Source: Roseiarcus sp963764955
GTDB lineage: Bacteria > Pseudomonadota > Alphaproteobacteria > Rhizobiales > Beijerinckiaceae
NCBI GenBank assembly: GCA_963764955.1
Contig: CAVXVE010000025.1
Span: 1-64,000, forward strand
Length of the DNA stretch: 64,000 bases
Direction of reading: 5' to 3'
The first letter of the stretch is position 1. Each line of letters starts with the position of its first letter. The notes beneath the pieces are model-generated. The model did not search any database, was not told where the DNA came from, and saw only the letters and a program-made list of their open reading frames with translations. The position numbers were made by a program, and so were the translations under genes. This document shows, piece by piece, positions 10,747 through 19,345 of the stretch.

Positions 10747-12207
10747 TCAAGTGCTGGTGGAAGCTAGAAACATTCTCAACTCCTGCAGGAATCGCGGAAA
10801 GGCGGGCTCGTCTTCGAGGATCAGGTGATTGCGGCTCGGCAACGATACGAAGCGGGCACCCGGGATGCTCGCGGCGAGTCGCCTGCCGAACTCGAAGGGA
10901 ACGCGAGCGTCATCGTGAGCATGCATGACCAGCGTCGGGACGGTCACCTGGCCCAGGAGTGCGCTGACATCGATATTGCTGGCGGCGATCAAGGTGCGCA
11001 CAGCGTCTTCCGGCGAGGCGGATATCCGTTGCAATTCGTTGAACCAATCTTCCTGCTCCTTGGTGCCGCCGGGAATAAATTGCGATGTGAAGAGCTGGCG
11101 AAAAGCCACATTCTCCTGGCCCCAGCCGAGACGCATGAGGGTCAACTCCGCCGCTTTCTGTTCCTTCTCCGCCGCGGACCGGGCGCGCTTGGCAGAGCCA
11201 ACAGCAAACCCCCCGTATAGAGCCAGATGCGTGACGCGCTCGGGATGGCGCACCGCATAGGCGATCGACACTGCGCATCCCTGCGAGATGCCGAGCAGCG
11301 CGAAGCGTTCGACGCCGGAAGCGTCCACGACGGCTTCGAGGTCGCTGACGAACGTCTCGAACGAAACCTCATCGACGTCGCGGTCCGAGAGACCGTTGCC
11401 GCGTGCGTCATAGCGGATCAGCGAGTGATCGCGCGACAGCTCGCGATAGAGGTGCCGCCAGATCGGACTTTCGAAATCGAACTCGAGATGCGTCATCCAG
11501 TTTCCGGTCTTCACCAGTGGCGGCCCGCTGCCCACGCGAGAATAGGCCAGCTGCACGCCGTCGCGGGTCATGCAGAAATGAACCTCCTGTTGGTAACCAT
11601 GCGCAGGCCGGCCGCCGCCGCCAATCGCCTCATCCTCCTCGAGTTCCAACGCCTGAGCTTCCGGCAGCGCCTCGATGTCCGTCGGGGCGAGCCCAAAGAC
11701 GCCGATTGCGCGGGAGATATTCTTAACCGTCTGCTCGCCGAGATCGGCGAAGGCGAGCGCGAGCTTGTCTCTGATCTGATCATTCGCCGCGCGCGAGATG
11801 CACAGGCCCCCCGGCTCGCAGAGAGTCTGCAGGCGGGCGGCAATGTTGACGCCATCGCCGAAAATGTCGCCGCTGTCGATGATGATATCGCCTACATTGA
11901 CGCCGATGCGAAAAACGATGCGCTTGTCCTCGCTAATTCCTGCGTTGCGACTGAGCATGCCGCGCTGAATCGCAACCGCGCACTGCACCGCATCGACGAC
12001 GCTGCCAAACTCGACTAGCGCGCCGTCGCCGGTCGTCTTGACGATACGCCCATGATGTCCGGCGATCGCGGGGTCGATCAGCTCGCGGCGATGGGCTTTG
12101 AGCGACGTCAACGTGCCCATTTCATCGACGCTCATCAACCGGCTGTAGCCGACGACATCCGCAGCGAGAATGGCCGCAAGCCTGCGCTGGGCGGGCTTTC
12201 TTTCCAT
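10747..12207 (-). CDS. Class III nucleotidyl cyclase fused to alpha/beta-hydrolase
   Basis: An intact 486-residue protein. Residues 10-175 form a class III cyclase domain, with the two metal aspartates in AADVVGYSR (D17) and TTGDGALVEF (D61), and GDGVNIAARLQ near 118. Residues 205-486 form an alpha/beta-hydrolase. It has the nucleophile elbow GISQG (S308), an acid in VMHAHDDARVP (D432 or D433) and a histidine in SRNHLILEDE (H461), so the triad looks complete. The short acidic linker (LELEEDEAIGGGG) separates the two. The arrangement suggests a hydrolase whose output is coupled to cyclic-nucleotide synthesis, or a cyclase gated by a small ligand. The hydrolase substrate is not predictable. It is convergent to corA. 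Confidence 0.88.
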   Translation of the reverse strand: MERKPAQRRLAAILAADVVGYSRLMSVDEMGTLTSLKAHRRELIDPAIAGHHGRIVKTTGDGALVEFGSVVDAVQCAVAIQRGMLSRNAGISEDKRIVFRIGVNVGDIIIDSGDIFGDGVNIAARLQTLCEPGGLCISRAANDQIRDKLALAFADLGEQTVKNISRAIGVFGLAPTDIEALPEAQALELEEDEAIGGGGRPAHGYQQEVHFCMTRDGVQLAYSRVGSGPPLVKTGNWMTHLEFDFESPIWRHLYRELSRDHSLIRYDARGNGLSDRDVDEVSFETFVSDLEAVVDASGVERFALLGISQGCAVSIAYAVRHPERVTHLALYGGFAVGSAKRARSAAEKEQKAAELTLMRLGWGQENVAFRQLFTSQFIPGGTKEQEDWFNELQRISASPEDAVRTLIAASNIDVSALLGQVTVPTLVMHAHDDARVPFEFGRRLAASIPGARFVSLPSRNHLILEDEPAFPRFLQELRMFLASTST

Positions 12208-12360
12208 GAGCGTCTCCCGCCGGCATCCTATTCCGTGCGGCGAAGGGATTATCTACCGCTTGCGGTCGGACGGCAATCAATCCCGACCTCGCGGACCAGC
12301 CCTATGGCGTTGCTATGGCGGTGTCCCTCAGCCGCGCGTTCGCCACCGCAAGCAACAGGA

Positions 12361-12786
12361 AAGCCATGGCGCAAATCGAAGTGCCTTAATCGCCAGGAGT
12401 TCGTTGTCGTCGGCTGGACCGACCCTGAAGGCTCGCGGCCCCATCTCGGCGCGCTCCTGCTCGGCTACTATGACGACGACGGCAAGCTGATCTATGCCGG
12501 CCGCGTCGGGACGGGAATGCCGGCCAAAGTGCTCGCGGATTTGCGGCGACGCCTCGATCCTTTAGCGCGGTCGAGTTCACCGCTAAGCGCGCCGCCGCCA
12601 CGCGAGACCCGCTTCGGCTCGCCGCTCGTTCTTTCGCGCGTGCATTGGGTCAAGCCGCAGCTCGTAGCGGAGATCACCTATCTAACCTGGACCGAGGACG
12701 GGCTCTTGCGGCAAACGGTTTATGTGGGGCTCCGGTCCGACAAGCCTGCCGCGGAGGTTCGGCGAGAACTCCCGCGAAAGGGGTGA
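12361..12786 (+). pseudogene. ATP-dependent DNA ligase (LigD) C-terminal OB-fold remnant
   Basis: From 12361 the frame reads KCLNRQEFVVVGWTDPEGSR, then GALLLGYYDDDGKL, YAGRVGTGM, RVHWVKPQLVAEITYLTWT and GLRSDKPAAEVRRE, with a stop at 12784-12786. This is the C-terminal OB-fold of the LigD ligase domain, used in bacterial non-homologous end joining. The adenylation domain with its active lysine is absent upstream, and the homologous part has no in-frame start near it. Only about 140 residues remain. It is a truncated remnant, probably left by insertion or deletion at the edge of the accessory region. Confidence 0.75.
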
Positions 12787-12850
12787 ATGGTCAGATGAAT
12801 CGCCGTCGACGACGACGGCGGGTTAAACGAAGTGCTAATATGGAGCTGCG

Positions 12851-13102
12851 ATGAAAGCGCTCCTCGCCATCCTCCTCTTTTTCGCGCTGGCGCAGCCCGC
12901 ATCGGCATGCAGACGCTTCTCGATTTGGCATTATGATTTTCCCCAACCCTGCCCGGTCGGTCGCCCGGAGGCCCAAGCCGCGCCTGCGCCGGCCGCGCCG
13001 GATATCCCCTTGCCCGACCTGACCGAAATCAACTGGGGCGAAACCGGCGACGGGCGGCTCGCCGCGATCGGAAAGCTGCGGGTGCTCAGCGGCGCTCGCT
13101 AA
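12851..13102 (+). CDS. Small secreted protein of unknown function
   Basis: An 83-residue product with a clear signal peptide (MKALLAILLFFALAQPASA, cleavage expected after ASA) and a GGAG ribosome-binding site five bases before the ATG. The mature part is short, with two cysteines close to the new N-terminus (ACRRF and QPCPVG), an Ala/Pro-rich middle and an acidic stretch (LPDLTEINWGETGDG). I recognise no domain. It probably acts in the periplasm or is secreted. Confidence 0.6.
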   Translation: MKALLAILLFFALAQPASACRRFSIWHYDFPQPCPVGRPEAQAAPAPAAPDIPLPDLTEINWGETGDGRLAAIGKLRVLSGAR

Positions 13103-13176
13103 CTCTTCGTTGGCGCTCGCCGTCAGGGGCCTCGAGGCGCGCCCTCCGCGCGTTGAATGTGGGAGGGAAGCCAATT

Positions 13177-13557
13177 ATGAGCGGGGATTTAGTCGAGCTT
13201 GCGCAGCGGTTCGTCCGCCTGTCGGGGGAATTGGACTTAACCCGCGACGCCATGAAGCGGCTGCTCACGGACCGAGCCGGGGACGGAGCCGGGGACGCAA
13301 ACGAAAACCCTACGTCGGCCAGGCGGCCCGGCGCGAAGCGGCCGCAATCCAGCCACCCGAAGGCGCTTCGGGGGCCCCAGGTCGAAGAGGCGATCCTCAA
13401 GCTCCTGCAGTCGTCGCCGGGAATGGGAACGGCGGCGATCGCAAGGGCGACGGCGGCGGGGCGGTCGACGACGGTCGAGCGGCTGAGACGGCTTCAGACA
13501 AAAGGTCTGATCGAACGCGACGGCGACGACAGCGCCGGGTGGCGAGCGCCGGCCTGA
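13177..13557 (+). CDS. Small winged-helix DNA-binding protein
   Basis: The start at 13177 is chosen over the ATG at 13153 because GGGAGG lies just upstream of it. The 126-residue product has a charged N-terminal helix (residues 1-30), a low-complexity linker, and a C-terminal winged helix. The latter reads VEEAILKLLQSSPGMGTAAI then RSTTVERLRRLQTKGLIERD, the MarR/HTH-like pattern of two helices, a recognition helix and a wing. It is probably a transcriptional regulator, target unknown. It is close to no clear partner; the neighbouring AAA/HEPN-like operon is convergent. Confidence 0.6.
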   Translation: MSGDLVELAQRFVRLSGELDLTRDAMKRLLTDRAGDGAGDANENPTSARRPGAKRPQSSHPKALRGPQVEEAILKLLQSSPGMGTAAIARATAAGRSTTVERLRRLQTKGLIERDGDDSAGWRAPA

Positions 13558-13921
13558 CCGCCGAGGAGATCGCCGACCTCCTCGCGCCCGGGCCGGCGAG
13601 ACCATGCGAACGCTGGATCACGCCACTCGTCAGCGCCGGCTGCGAGGCGACGTCGAGCGCGCGCTTCGGCTGAAAACCCCGCCGCACGGCTAGAGAATCT
13701 GCGAGCCGCGCCCATAAGCCACCGCTCACGGCTTCAGGAGGGCGAAGTCGGTTGTGTCCGATATTCCGGGTCCGAAAAACTTTTTGCCCGTCTGGCGGCC
13801 CGGGAGGCGGCTTTAAACGGCCCGGACGCTTGCCGGATCCCTGCGAGCGCCCATAGATTTAAACCAGGCCCCCCTCCGGCGTTGCGACGGGCGCTTGGTT
13901 AGCCTCGGCCGCCTCCGATAT

Positions 13922-14815
13922 TCAAATCGTCTGCCGGTCGGCCGCGTTCTCAAGCCGCAGGGCGCTGTCGATCGCGAAGGCTATGCAGCGCTCGGCGGCG
14001 TTTTGATCTGGCATGATCCCAAATATCCAGTCGACAACCGGCTCGTGGCCGGGCATCTCGTGAAGTACGGGGCCGAACGTCAAAAGATGGCGGTAACCGT
14101 CATAGTCCAGGTTGTACGCAACGACGGTCATCGCCTCGTTGATCCGTTCGAACGCTTCGCCAATCTTTCCGACGAAATGCGAGTCGAGGGCAGGGCCAGG
14201 AAAACGCAACTCTCCCATGCCGAGGTTATCGAGAGATGTCGGGTCGACCAGCCGCCGTTCCCATGATTTAGGCGGATCGCCAAATCTGAAATCGCGGACA
14301 GCGCGACGGAACGCCAAGGCCGAATTCAGCGTTGCCTCCTCCAAATCTTGCCGCGCCAAAGCCTTCTCCGCGTCTTGCAAGCGGGCACGCACATCGTGCG
14401 ACCGCACCAAGCCTGACAGGGAGATCTCCCCGAACTCGAGGCCAAAGAGTTGCGGAGACGCCCTCTCCAGAAATTCAGTCACCATCGTCCGATGCTGTGC
14501 AACCGCGTGCTGAGCCGGAAGCATCCCTCGATGTTTCACTTCAACGCGAGCGCGGTTGCAGCCGTCCATCTGGGTCCTTGAGGGCAGCGCCAACCCTGCC
14601 TTTTCGAACGCATCCCAATACCCAAGAAACTCATTGTTCCTGGCCAACGGGACGTTCTTTTCCCCGGCCGCCGCCCGAAGGAAAAGCTCGGTCGCGTCGT
14701 GAAGCGGAAGCAGCGCCAGCCCCGCGAGAAGGTCGCCTTTCCGCTCCTGCTCGATCGCTTGTGCGTGAAGATAGCGGACCAGCGCGAGCGATCGCATAGC
14801 TCCATCGGAAAGCAT
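13922..14815 (-). CDS. HEPN-like protein of unknown function, paired with AAA ATPase
   Basis: An intact 297-residue, mostly helical protein. Near residues 85-95 it has RARVEVKHRG, which fits the R-x4-6-H motif of HEPN ribonucleases; an upstream helix (LLPLHDATELFLRAAAGEKN) resembles the first HEPN helix. It is the second gene of a minus-strand pair: the AAA ATPase stops 40 bases upstream. HEPN domains are metal-independent RNases in toxin-antitoxin, abortive-infection and defence systems, often linked with NTPases. Family placement is by motif only; no other domain is recognised in the C-terminal 180 residues. An alternative start at 14797 is possible. Confidence 0.5.
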   Translation of the reverse strand: MLSDGAMRSLALVRYLHAQAIEQERKGDLLAGLALLPLHDATELFLRAAAGEKNVPLARNNEFLGYWDAFEKAGLALPSRTQMDGCNRARVEVKHRGMLPAQHAVAQHRTMVTEFLERASPQLFGLEFGEISLSGLVRSHDVRARLQDAEKALARQDLEEATLNSALAFRRAVRDFRFGDPPKSWERRLVDPTSLDNLGMGELRFPGPALDSHFVGKIGEAFERINEAMTVVAYNLDYDGYRHLLTFGPVLHEMPGHEPVVDWIFGIMPDQNAAERCIAFAIDSALRLENAADRQTI

Positions 14816-14855
14816 CGGTCCCTGGCGGCCTCCATTGCGTTCGCCCTAGCGATCC

Positions 14856-16052
14856 TTACCGCGACGCCCGTGGCGAGAAATTCGGCATGATGCGCTTCAT
14901 AAACTCGTCGAAGAGCGGGACCGTGAAGGCGGTGTCGCCATGCGACGGGCCATAGGCCATGCCCTTCCAGATCAGCTTGCCGCGGATGGGCGCGACGGCG
15001 GTCACTTTCCGGCCGAGGAGATCGGCGATGTCGCCCGAACGATGGGGCCCCGGCCCCAGCTCAGCCATCGCGCGCATATAGTTTTTCTCGGACGGCGACA
15101 GCCGATCAAAGCGCACATGGAAAAAACTGGCGTCCAGCTCCGCGATCGCCCTGTCGTTGGCGAGCCTCGCATCCTCAAGGCGGATCGGCGAGCGATCGGC
15201 GACGTTCCAGCTGTGCTTGCCCCATTCCTGGAGAAAATAGGGATAGCACTCCGTCTTGCTCGAGAATTTCAGCGATTGCGTCCGGGCTGAAATCGACGCC
15301 CGCTCTTTCCGCCGGCAGGCAGAGCGCGGCTGTCGCGGCGATCGAGTCCAGCCGGTCGATCGGGACATATTCGAACAGGCGCTCAGCGTAGGATTTCGCA
15401 CGGCCCATCTGCCCGAGCAGCTGCGGCAGGCCGGCGGCGACCATGGTGACCGGAAGCTGCCGCTGGCTCGCGCCGTGCAGGGCCATGATCAGCGCCGCGA
15501 GCTGGTCCTCAAGCACATACTGTAGCTCGTCGATGAAGAGGACGATCGCAGTTTTCTGTTCGGCCGCGGCCTCGCCGACGGCGGCCAAAAGCTCGCCGAG
15601 GTCGTTGTCGAGGTCGCCGCTGTCGGCGAGACCCTTCCGCGCCCCGAGATCCATCCCGAGCTGGATGTCCTGGTACTTGACCTTCAGGCTCGAAACGAAG
15701 CCACCAAGCGCGCTGAGCGCCTTACGGCCCGCGGCCTTGAGCGCCTCGCCCCGATCGAGCTGGAGAGCGAGGCCCGCAGGGCCGGCGCGAGGAGCGCCGG
15801 CAGGGATCGCCCCTCTGGCGCTTCAATGCGGACCCCGACGACGCCACGCGCCTCGGCGTCCAGGCGGATGCGGTTCAGGAGGACCGTCTTGCCGACGCCG
15901 CGCAAGCCGTAGAAGATCAGGCTGCGGGCGGCGCGATGCTCGCGAATGCGATCGAGCGCGACCGCCGCCTGTTCGATCGCGGCGTCGCGGCCAGCCAGCT
16001 CCGGCGGCGGCGTGCCAGCGCCCGGGGCGTATGGGTTGGTCCTAGGGTCCAT
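14856..16052 (-). pseudogene. AAA+ ATPase (Orc/STAND-like), frameshifted
   Basis: The start at 16052 gives NPYAPGAGTPPPELAGRD, then Walker A in FYGLRGVGKT. After a frame change near 15750 comes Walker B with FIDELQYVLEDQLAALIMAL and the sensor region PVTMVAAGLPQLLGQMG. After another change near 15250 comes a C-terminal winged helix (SPSEKNYMRAMAELGPG and RSGDIADLLG). This is the architecture of the archaeal-ATPase/Orc1-like group seen on mobile elements and in defence loci. Corrected length is about 395 residues. It heads a two-gene operon with the HEPN-like gene and has an AT-rich palindrome immediately upstream of its start. Confidence 0.65.
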
Positions 16053-16111
16053 TTATAGCAATCTTATCCTAGTTTATCTTTTTTTGATAACTTAGGGTAA
16101 CATCGTTATAA
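16053..16111 (-). promoter_or_regulatory. AT-rich imperfect palindrome upstream of AAA/HEPN-like operon
   Basis: The arms TTATCCTAGTTTATC (16064-16078) and GATAACTTAGGGTAA (16086-16100) are inverted with 12 of 15 matches around a T7 spacer. Outer arms TTATAGC (16053-16059) and GTTATAA (16105-16111) extend it. It is far more AT-rich than its surroundings and ends directly at the ATPase start. It is a likely operator or promoter, possibly autoregulatory, or an RNA hairpin in the leader. Confidence 0.5.
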
Positions 16112-16215
16112 GCACAAGCCTTGACAGGCTGTCTCGAGGGCCGGCGTCGTCACCCGTCACTGCGCCGCCGGCAGGGCCTTGACCTCGTTTCGACAGGCAG
16201 CCACACCATCGCGCC

Positions 16216-16566
16216 ATGCGACGGCGTGACTCCCGGCGGAGAGCCGAGCCCCCGGAAGACGACGGCCCCGGCGCGCTCACGGCTGCCGAACTGGCCGAGA
16301 GGTTCGTCGGCGCGCTGCTCGACCACGCTCGCGAGGTCAAGGTCGACGCCGGCGACGCGGCCGCCATGGCGGCGCTCGATTTGATCTGTTGCCTGGCGGT
16401 TTACGGCCGCGCTCCGCTGGCCGCCGTGCTGGACACGCTCGCCAAGGCCGCCCCGGTTCGGATCGCGCTGGTGAAAGACGCCAACAAGCGCAACCAACCG
16501 CCGCCGCCGCTTGGCGTCGCCAGGCTCGGCCCGCTGGTGCTTAACGACGCCAATCCGCCGAACTAG
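16216..16566 (+). CDS. Hypothetical protein
   Basis: A 116-residue product, divergent from the AAA ATPase. The N-terminus is basic and charged, and the middle is helical (TAAELAERFVGALLDHAREV and AAMAALDLICCLAVYG). The tail is Pro-rich and ends LVLNDANPPN. I recognise no family. The opposite strand is also open here, so coding is not certain, but the amino-acid composition on this strand is the more protein-like. Confidence 0.4.
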   Translation: MRRRDSRRRAEPPEDDGPGALTAAELAERFVGALLDHAREVKVDAGDAAAMAALDLICCLAVYGRAPLAAVLDTLAKAAPVRIALVKDANKRNQPPPPLGVARLGPLVLNDANPPN

Positions 16567-16650
16567 CCGAGGCTCGCGAGCTACGCCGCGAACGAGAAAC
16601 TCGTGGCCCGCTTCGTAAAACGCAGTCGGCAGATCGCCTCGCGCCATGGC

Positions 16651-16803
16651 TCAGCCAGCCCGCGCCGCCTCGAGCGCCTTGGCGCGGACATAGACCGACA
16701 TCGGCATCGCCGCCTTGTTCGCCGCTTTCCTGATCTCGGCCTGCTCCTTCGCCGTCACCATCACCCGGATGGCGATATCCCGCTTTCTTCCGGCGGCCGC
16801 CAT
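16651..16803 (-). CDS. Ribbon-helix-helix (CopG/MobC-like) small protein
   Basis: Starting at the ATG at 16803 gives a 50-residue product, MAAAGRKRDIAIRVMVTAKE, continuing QAEIRKAANKAAMPMSVYVR. The RDIAIRVMVTAKEQAEI strand-helix followed by PMSVYVRAKAL is the ribbon-helix-helix pattern of CopG regulators and plasmid mobilisation accessory (MobC-type) proteins. Those bind DNA as dimers, as repressors or as relaxosome parts. An upstream start at 16899 is possible but adds no conserved residues. The setting inside a mobile region fits either role; no relaxase is visible nearby. Confidence 0.6.
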   Translation of the reverse strand: MAAAGRKRDIAIRVMVTAKEQAEIRKAANKAAMPMSVYVRAKALEAARAG

Positions 16804-16944
16804 TGCAAAAACTTCTCCGTGGCATAATTGTAGTACTTTACCGCAGGCACGCGGCGCGTCAAACCAGTGAAGCTGGAGCAGCTCCAGCGTCGACCGCATG
16901 CGCTCAACAAACGCGAGCGCGATCAGCTAACCAAACTACTCCGA

Positions 16945-17540
16945 AAAGGAGCATCCCACGGTTATTAAGTACAAGCGCCCGGATGGCACCGGCGGCGTCA
17001 TCTGCCGCCCAATCAGCCGTGCTGAGAGGCTTTACATAGAAGAGTGCATGGGCCGCGATCATGGCTGGCCATACACTATGATCCACTCCCGGCCCCGAAA
17101 CGCTGCGCCTGCAGCGTCTTCCACCAATCGTCATACTGAGGCGACGACGCTTGGCTGCGGAGGCGACTGCTGATCGGGCGCAGCCAAGCCCGCCGCCGGA
17201 AAAAGACTGACCGCGGAAGAGCCCGGTGATGCTCGACCAACTACGACGGAAAAGGATGCCCCATGGCGATCAAGCACCACATCCTCGGCGGCAACAAAGG
17301 AACGTATTGGCCCCCCTATAGCGCCGCCTAAAAACGGGAGATGGATGCGGCCCTCTACCGCAAGCCTCACAGCGGGCCTTACGTCGTCGTCTACCCCTTA
17401 CGCGCGCGGCGCGGGGCCTAGCCTGCCTGGTCGAAGCGCTGCGCTTGTAGCTGCTTCCACCAATCGTCGAATTCAGGCGACGAACCGATCGGCTGCGGAG
17501 GCTGCTGATCCGGCAATGGGGCCGGCAGACCCGCAGGCGG
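16945..17540. repeat. Diverged tandem duplication of a small-gene unit
   Basis: Two related units lie about 320 bases apart. On the plus strand, AAAAGGA then ACG-GTT-ATT-AAG near 16945-16970 parallels AAAAGGA then ATG-GCG-ATC-AAG near 17250-17272, each opening a short frame beginning I-K. On the minus strand, SSPQYDDWWKTLQAQRF (about 17160-17085) parallels SSPEFDDWWKQLQAQRF (about 17490-17420), both after a DQQ-PPQP segment. The first copy has lost its ATG and has a frame break on the minus strand; the second has an early stop on the plus strand. No longer gene occupies 16900-17588. Confidence 0.5.
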
Positions 17541-17588
17541 AGTGAGCACGGCTGCTATCCGCCCATCCGATTTGTTGGAGCCACTCGA

Positions 17589-17972
17589 TTGACGCAGCTT
17601 GTTATCGACATCCCCGCCTCACTCACGACCCTCCTGCCATCGGCCCCGACACTCGACGCCGTTGGCCACGCTCTCGCCTTGATGGCTGTGGTCCCCATTT
17701 TCTTTTTCCTTCCCTGCCTGCTTTCTGTTCTGGCAATCAGTTCCAGCCAGAAGCGCGCAGGTCGTATTGCGCGGGAACAATGGACGCGCGAGAACTCAGC
17801 CCGCCATAACGTTTGGAACAAGGTCGAGCTGATCGACCACCTGCGACGAAGCAACGGTTGGCTTCACTGGAAAAGTCCCACCCAGCAGACGGCGTTCGAC
17901 GCGCTGATGGCCGAAGGCCGGATTGAGAAGATCGATGACTTCGATCATTATCGGGCCTCGACGACCCAATAA
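17589..17972 (+). CDS. Small membrane protein of unknown function
   Basis: A 127-residue product from a TTG start preceded by TTGGAG. A hydrophobic helix spans about residues 25-52 (LALMAVVPIFFFLPCLLSVL). A basic, amphipathic cytoplasmic tail follows, with tryptophans (NVWNKVELIDHLRRSNGWLH) and an acidic end. It is likely a single-pass inner-membrane protein. No family recognised. Confidence 0.5.
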   Translation: MTQLVIDIPASLTTLLPSAPTLDAVGHALALMAVVPIFFFLPCLLSVLAISSSQKRAGRIAREQWTRENSARHNVWNKVELIDHLRRSNGWLHWKSPTQQTAFDALMAEGRIEKIDDFDHYRASTTQ

Positions 17973-18114
17973 ACGCCGAACGCGAGACGCTAGATCGCAT
18001 GCGCGCCCGGAGCCAGCGGCTATGACGTCCGTGTAGATCGCATCGATCAGCGTTGCGGAGGCAGGCGCGGAGGCCGCTACAGGAGATGTATGGCAGGAGC
18101 CAGGCCACGCGCGA

Positions 18115-19053
18115 TCATCCGAAAATGAGCTTCGCTGAGACGGTGTCGATGGTGAACTTCCCCACCAGGTTGAGCACCGGGAAGGGGAGCAGCATCATGG
18201 TTCCGTCAGAGACGATCCCGGCTGGCACGTCGTGCAGTTCGTGGGTTCCGATCTTGAGCGTCTTGATGCTGATGCGCTTTTCGGTTTCCTGCGCGCCGTT
18301 AGCCAGCGTGTAGGTGCCGTCCTCCAGCGGCGTGGCTTCGCCGTTGGCGAGCAGCTTCTGGGCGAGGCCGTCCACGACCGACATTTCGCTGGCACCGGTG
18401 TCGAGGGTCATCTTCGCCCAATAGCTGCCGACGCCGATGGTCGCCTGCACGTGAGTGCCGACGGACGCGATGCCGATGCTGTCCTCTTCGGCCCACAGAG
18501 GCGGCGCGGTTGGCTTGGGCGTGGGGGCTGGGGCCGGCGTCGACGGTTGCCGCTGCGCGTTCCCGGCAGCGACTACGCTGTCTGGGATGTGGACCGCGTT
18601 GCACGGGGAGACGCTGTGCATGACCATCGTCGTCTTTCCGGAGGCGTCGGTCCGGTTCGCATCGTACAGCCACTCGCCGTAGTAGATGTGCTGTTTGGCT
18701 GGGTCCATGAAGATCGACGCGCGCATCACCAAGTTCGGCTGGCTGTTGAGCCTTCCCTGCCATGCGGCGATGTAGTTCGGGCCAGCGTTGACCGCTTCGG
18801 TCGTGGTGTCGGAGACGCTGTACTGAGCCTCGCGGTAAACCGGCGTGCCGTTGGCGAGATAGAAGACCACCGACCAGAGGCTGGTCGGGTTGTTGTAGGT
18901 GACGACCGAGCGCGTGGCCGGGTTGGTGCCGACCTTGCCAACATAAACGACTGGCTGGCCGCAATTGAGCGTGAGCGCCTCGTCGGCGGCATGGGCGCTG
19001 AGCGGCAAAGCGGCGAGCGCCGCGGCGCACAGCATCGTTCTTACTCTTTCCAT
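18115..19053 (-). CDS. Secreted retropepsin-like aspartic protease
   Basis: An intact 312-residue protein with a signal peptide (MERVRTMLCAAALAALPLSA, cleavage near AHA-AD). The N-terminal domain (25-165) resembles no family I know. A Pro/Thr-rich linker (STPAPAPTPKPTAPP) leads to a C-terminal retropepsin-like domain with the catalytic motif LDTGAS (D218) and the flap-like GTYTLANGAQE. Clan AA single-domain proteases of this kind dimerise to form the active site. It is expected in the periplasm. It shares its 5' leader with the secreted gene upstream (19346-19783), so the two may be co-regulated. Confidence 0.8.
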   Translation of the reverse strand: MERVRTMLCAAALAALPLSAHAADEALTLNCGQPVVYVGKVGTNPATRSVVTYNNPTSLWSVVFYLANGTPVYREAQYSVSDTTTEAVNAGPNYIAAWQGRLNSQPNLVMRASIFMDPAKQHIYYGEWLYDANRTDASGKTTMVMHSVSPCNAVHIPDSVVAAGNAQRQPSTPAPAPTPKPTAPPLWAEEDSIGIASVGTHVQATIGVGSYWAKMTLDTGASEMSVVDGLAQKLLANGEATPLEDGTYTLANGAQETEKRISIKTLKIGTHELHDVPAGIVSDGTMMLLPFPVLNLVGKFTIDTVSAKLIFG

Positions 19054-19100
19054 TGGAAGGGTTCCTTTTATTTGTCGGATGCGAGCACCATTGCTCGCCG
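19054..19100 (-). promoter_or_regulatory. Leader hairpin, copy 1
   Basis: Directly upstream of the aspartic protease start, the minus strand reads GCGAGC-N6-GCTCGC (19098-19081), then GACAAATAAAAGGAACC ending about seven bases before the ATG. The same order (stem-loop, GACAAA-x-AAAGGAACC, ATG) precedes the secreted gene at 19783. AAGGAA is the probable ribosome-binding site. The conserved stem-loop is a candidate translational control element or protein-binding site. Confidence 0.55.
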
Positions 19101-19205
19101 TCAGATTGGAGCAAGGGCAAGCCTCGCCGATGCCGGTGAGGCACCACGCGCGCTGTGCCTGATCGCCGCGAAAGCCGGACTTTGTGCGACCGGCTCGCGG
19201 AAGGA

Positions 19206-19345
19206 TCAGGCTTCACACCGCTCGGCCAGCCATACGTTCCAGTCCTTCGCGCGCTTAGACATGTTGCAGGGCGCGCAAAGGAGCTTGTAGTTCGAGTGGT
19301 GGTTCGAGCCGTCGCGCACCTTCGCCACGATGTGGTCCTTGTGCG
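19206..19345 (-). pseudogene. HNH endonuclease C-terminal remnant
   Basis: The minus strand ending at 19206 reads THKDHIVAKVRDGSNHHSNY then KLLCAPCNMSKRAKD. DHIVAK, the N in SNY, and the CAPCN segment form the second half of an HNH nuclease (beta-beta-alpha metal) domain. The first cysteine pair and the catalytic upstream half are missing; the frame upstream is occupied by the unrelated secreted gene. It is a short relic of a homing-type or phage HNH enzyme. Confidence 0.65.

Noticed and set aside
16150..16647. Minus-strand frame of 165 residues opposite the 16216 gene
   Set aside because: Arg/Gly/Val-rich antisense shadow of the plus-strand frame, no recognised pattern.
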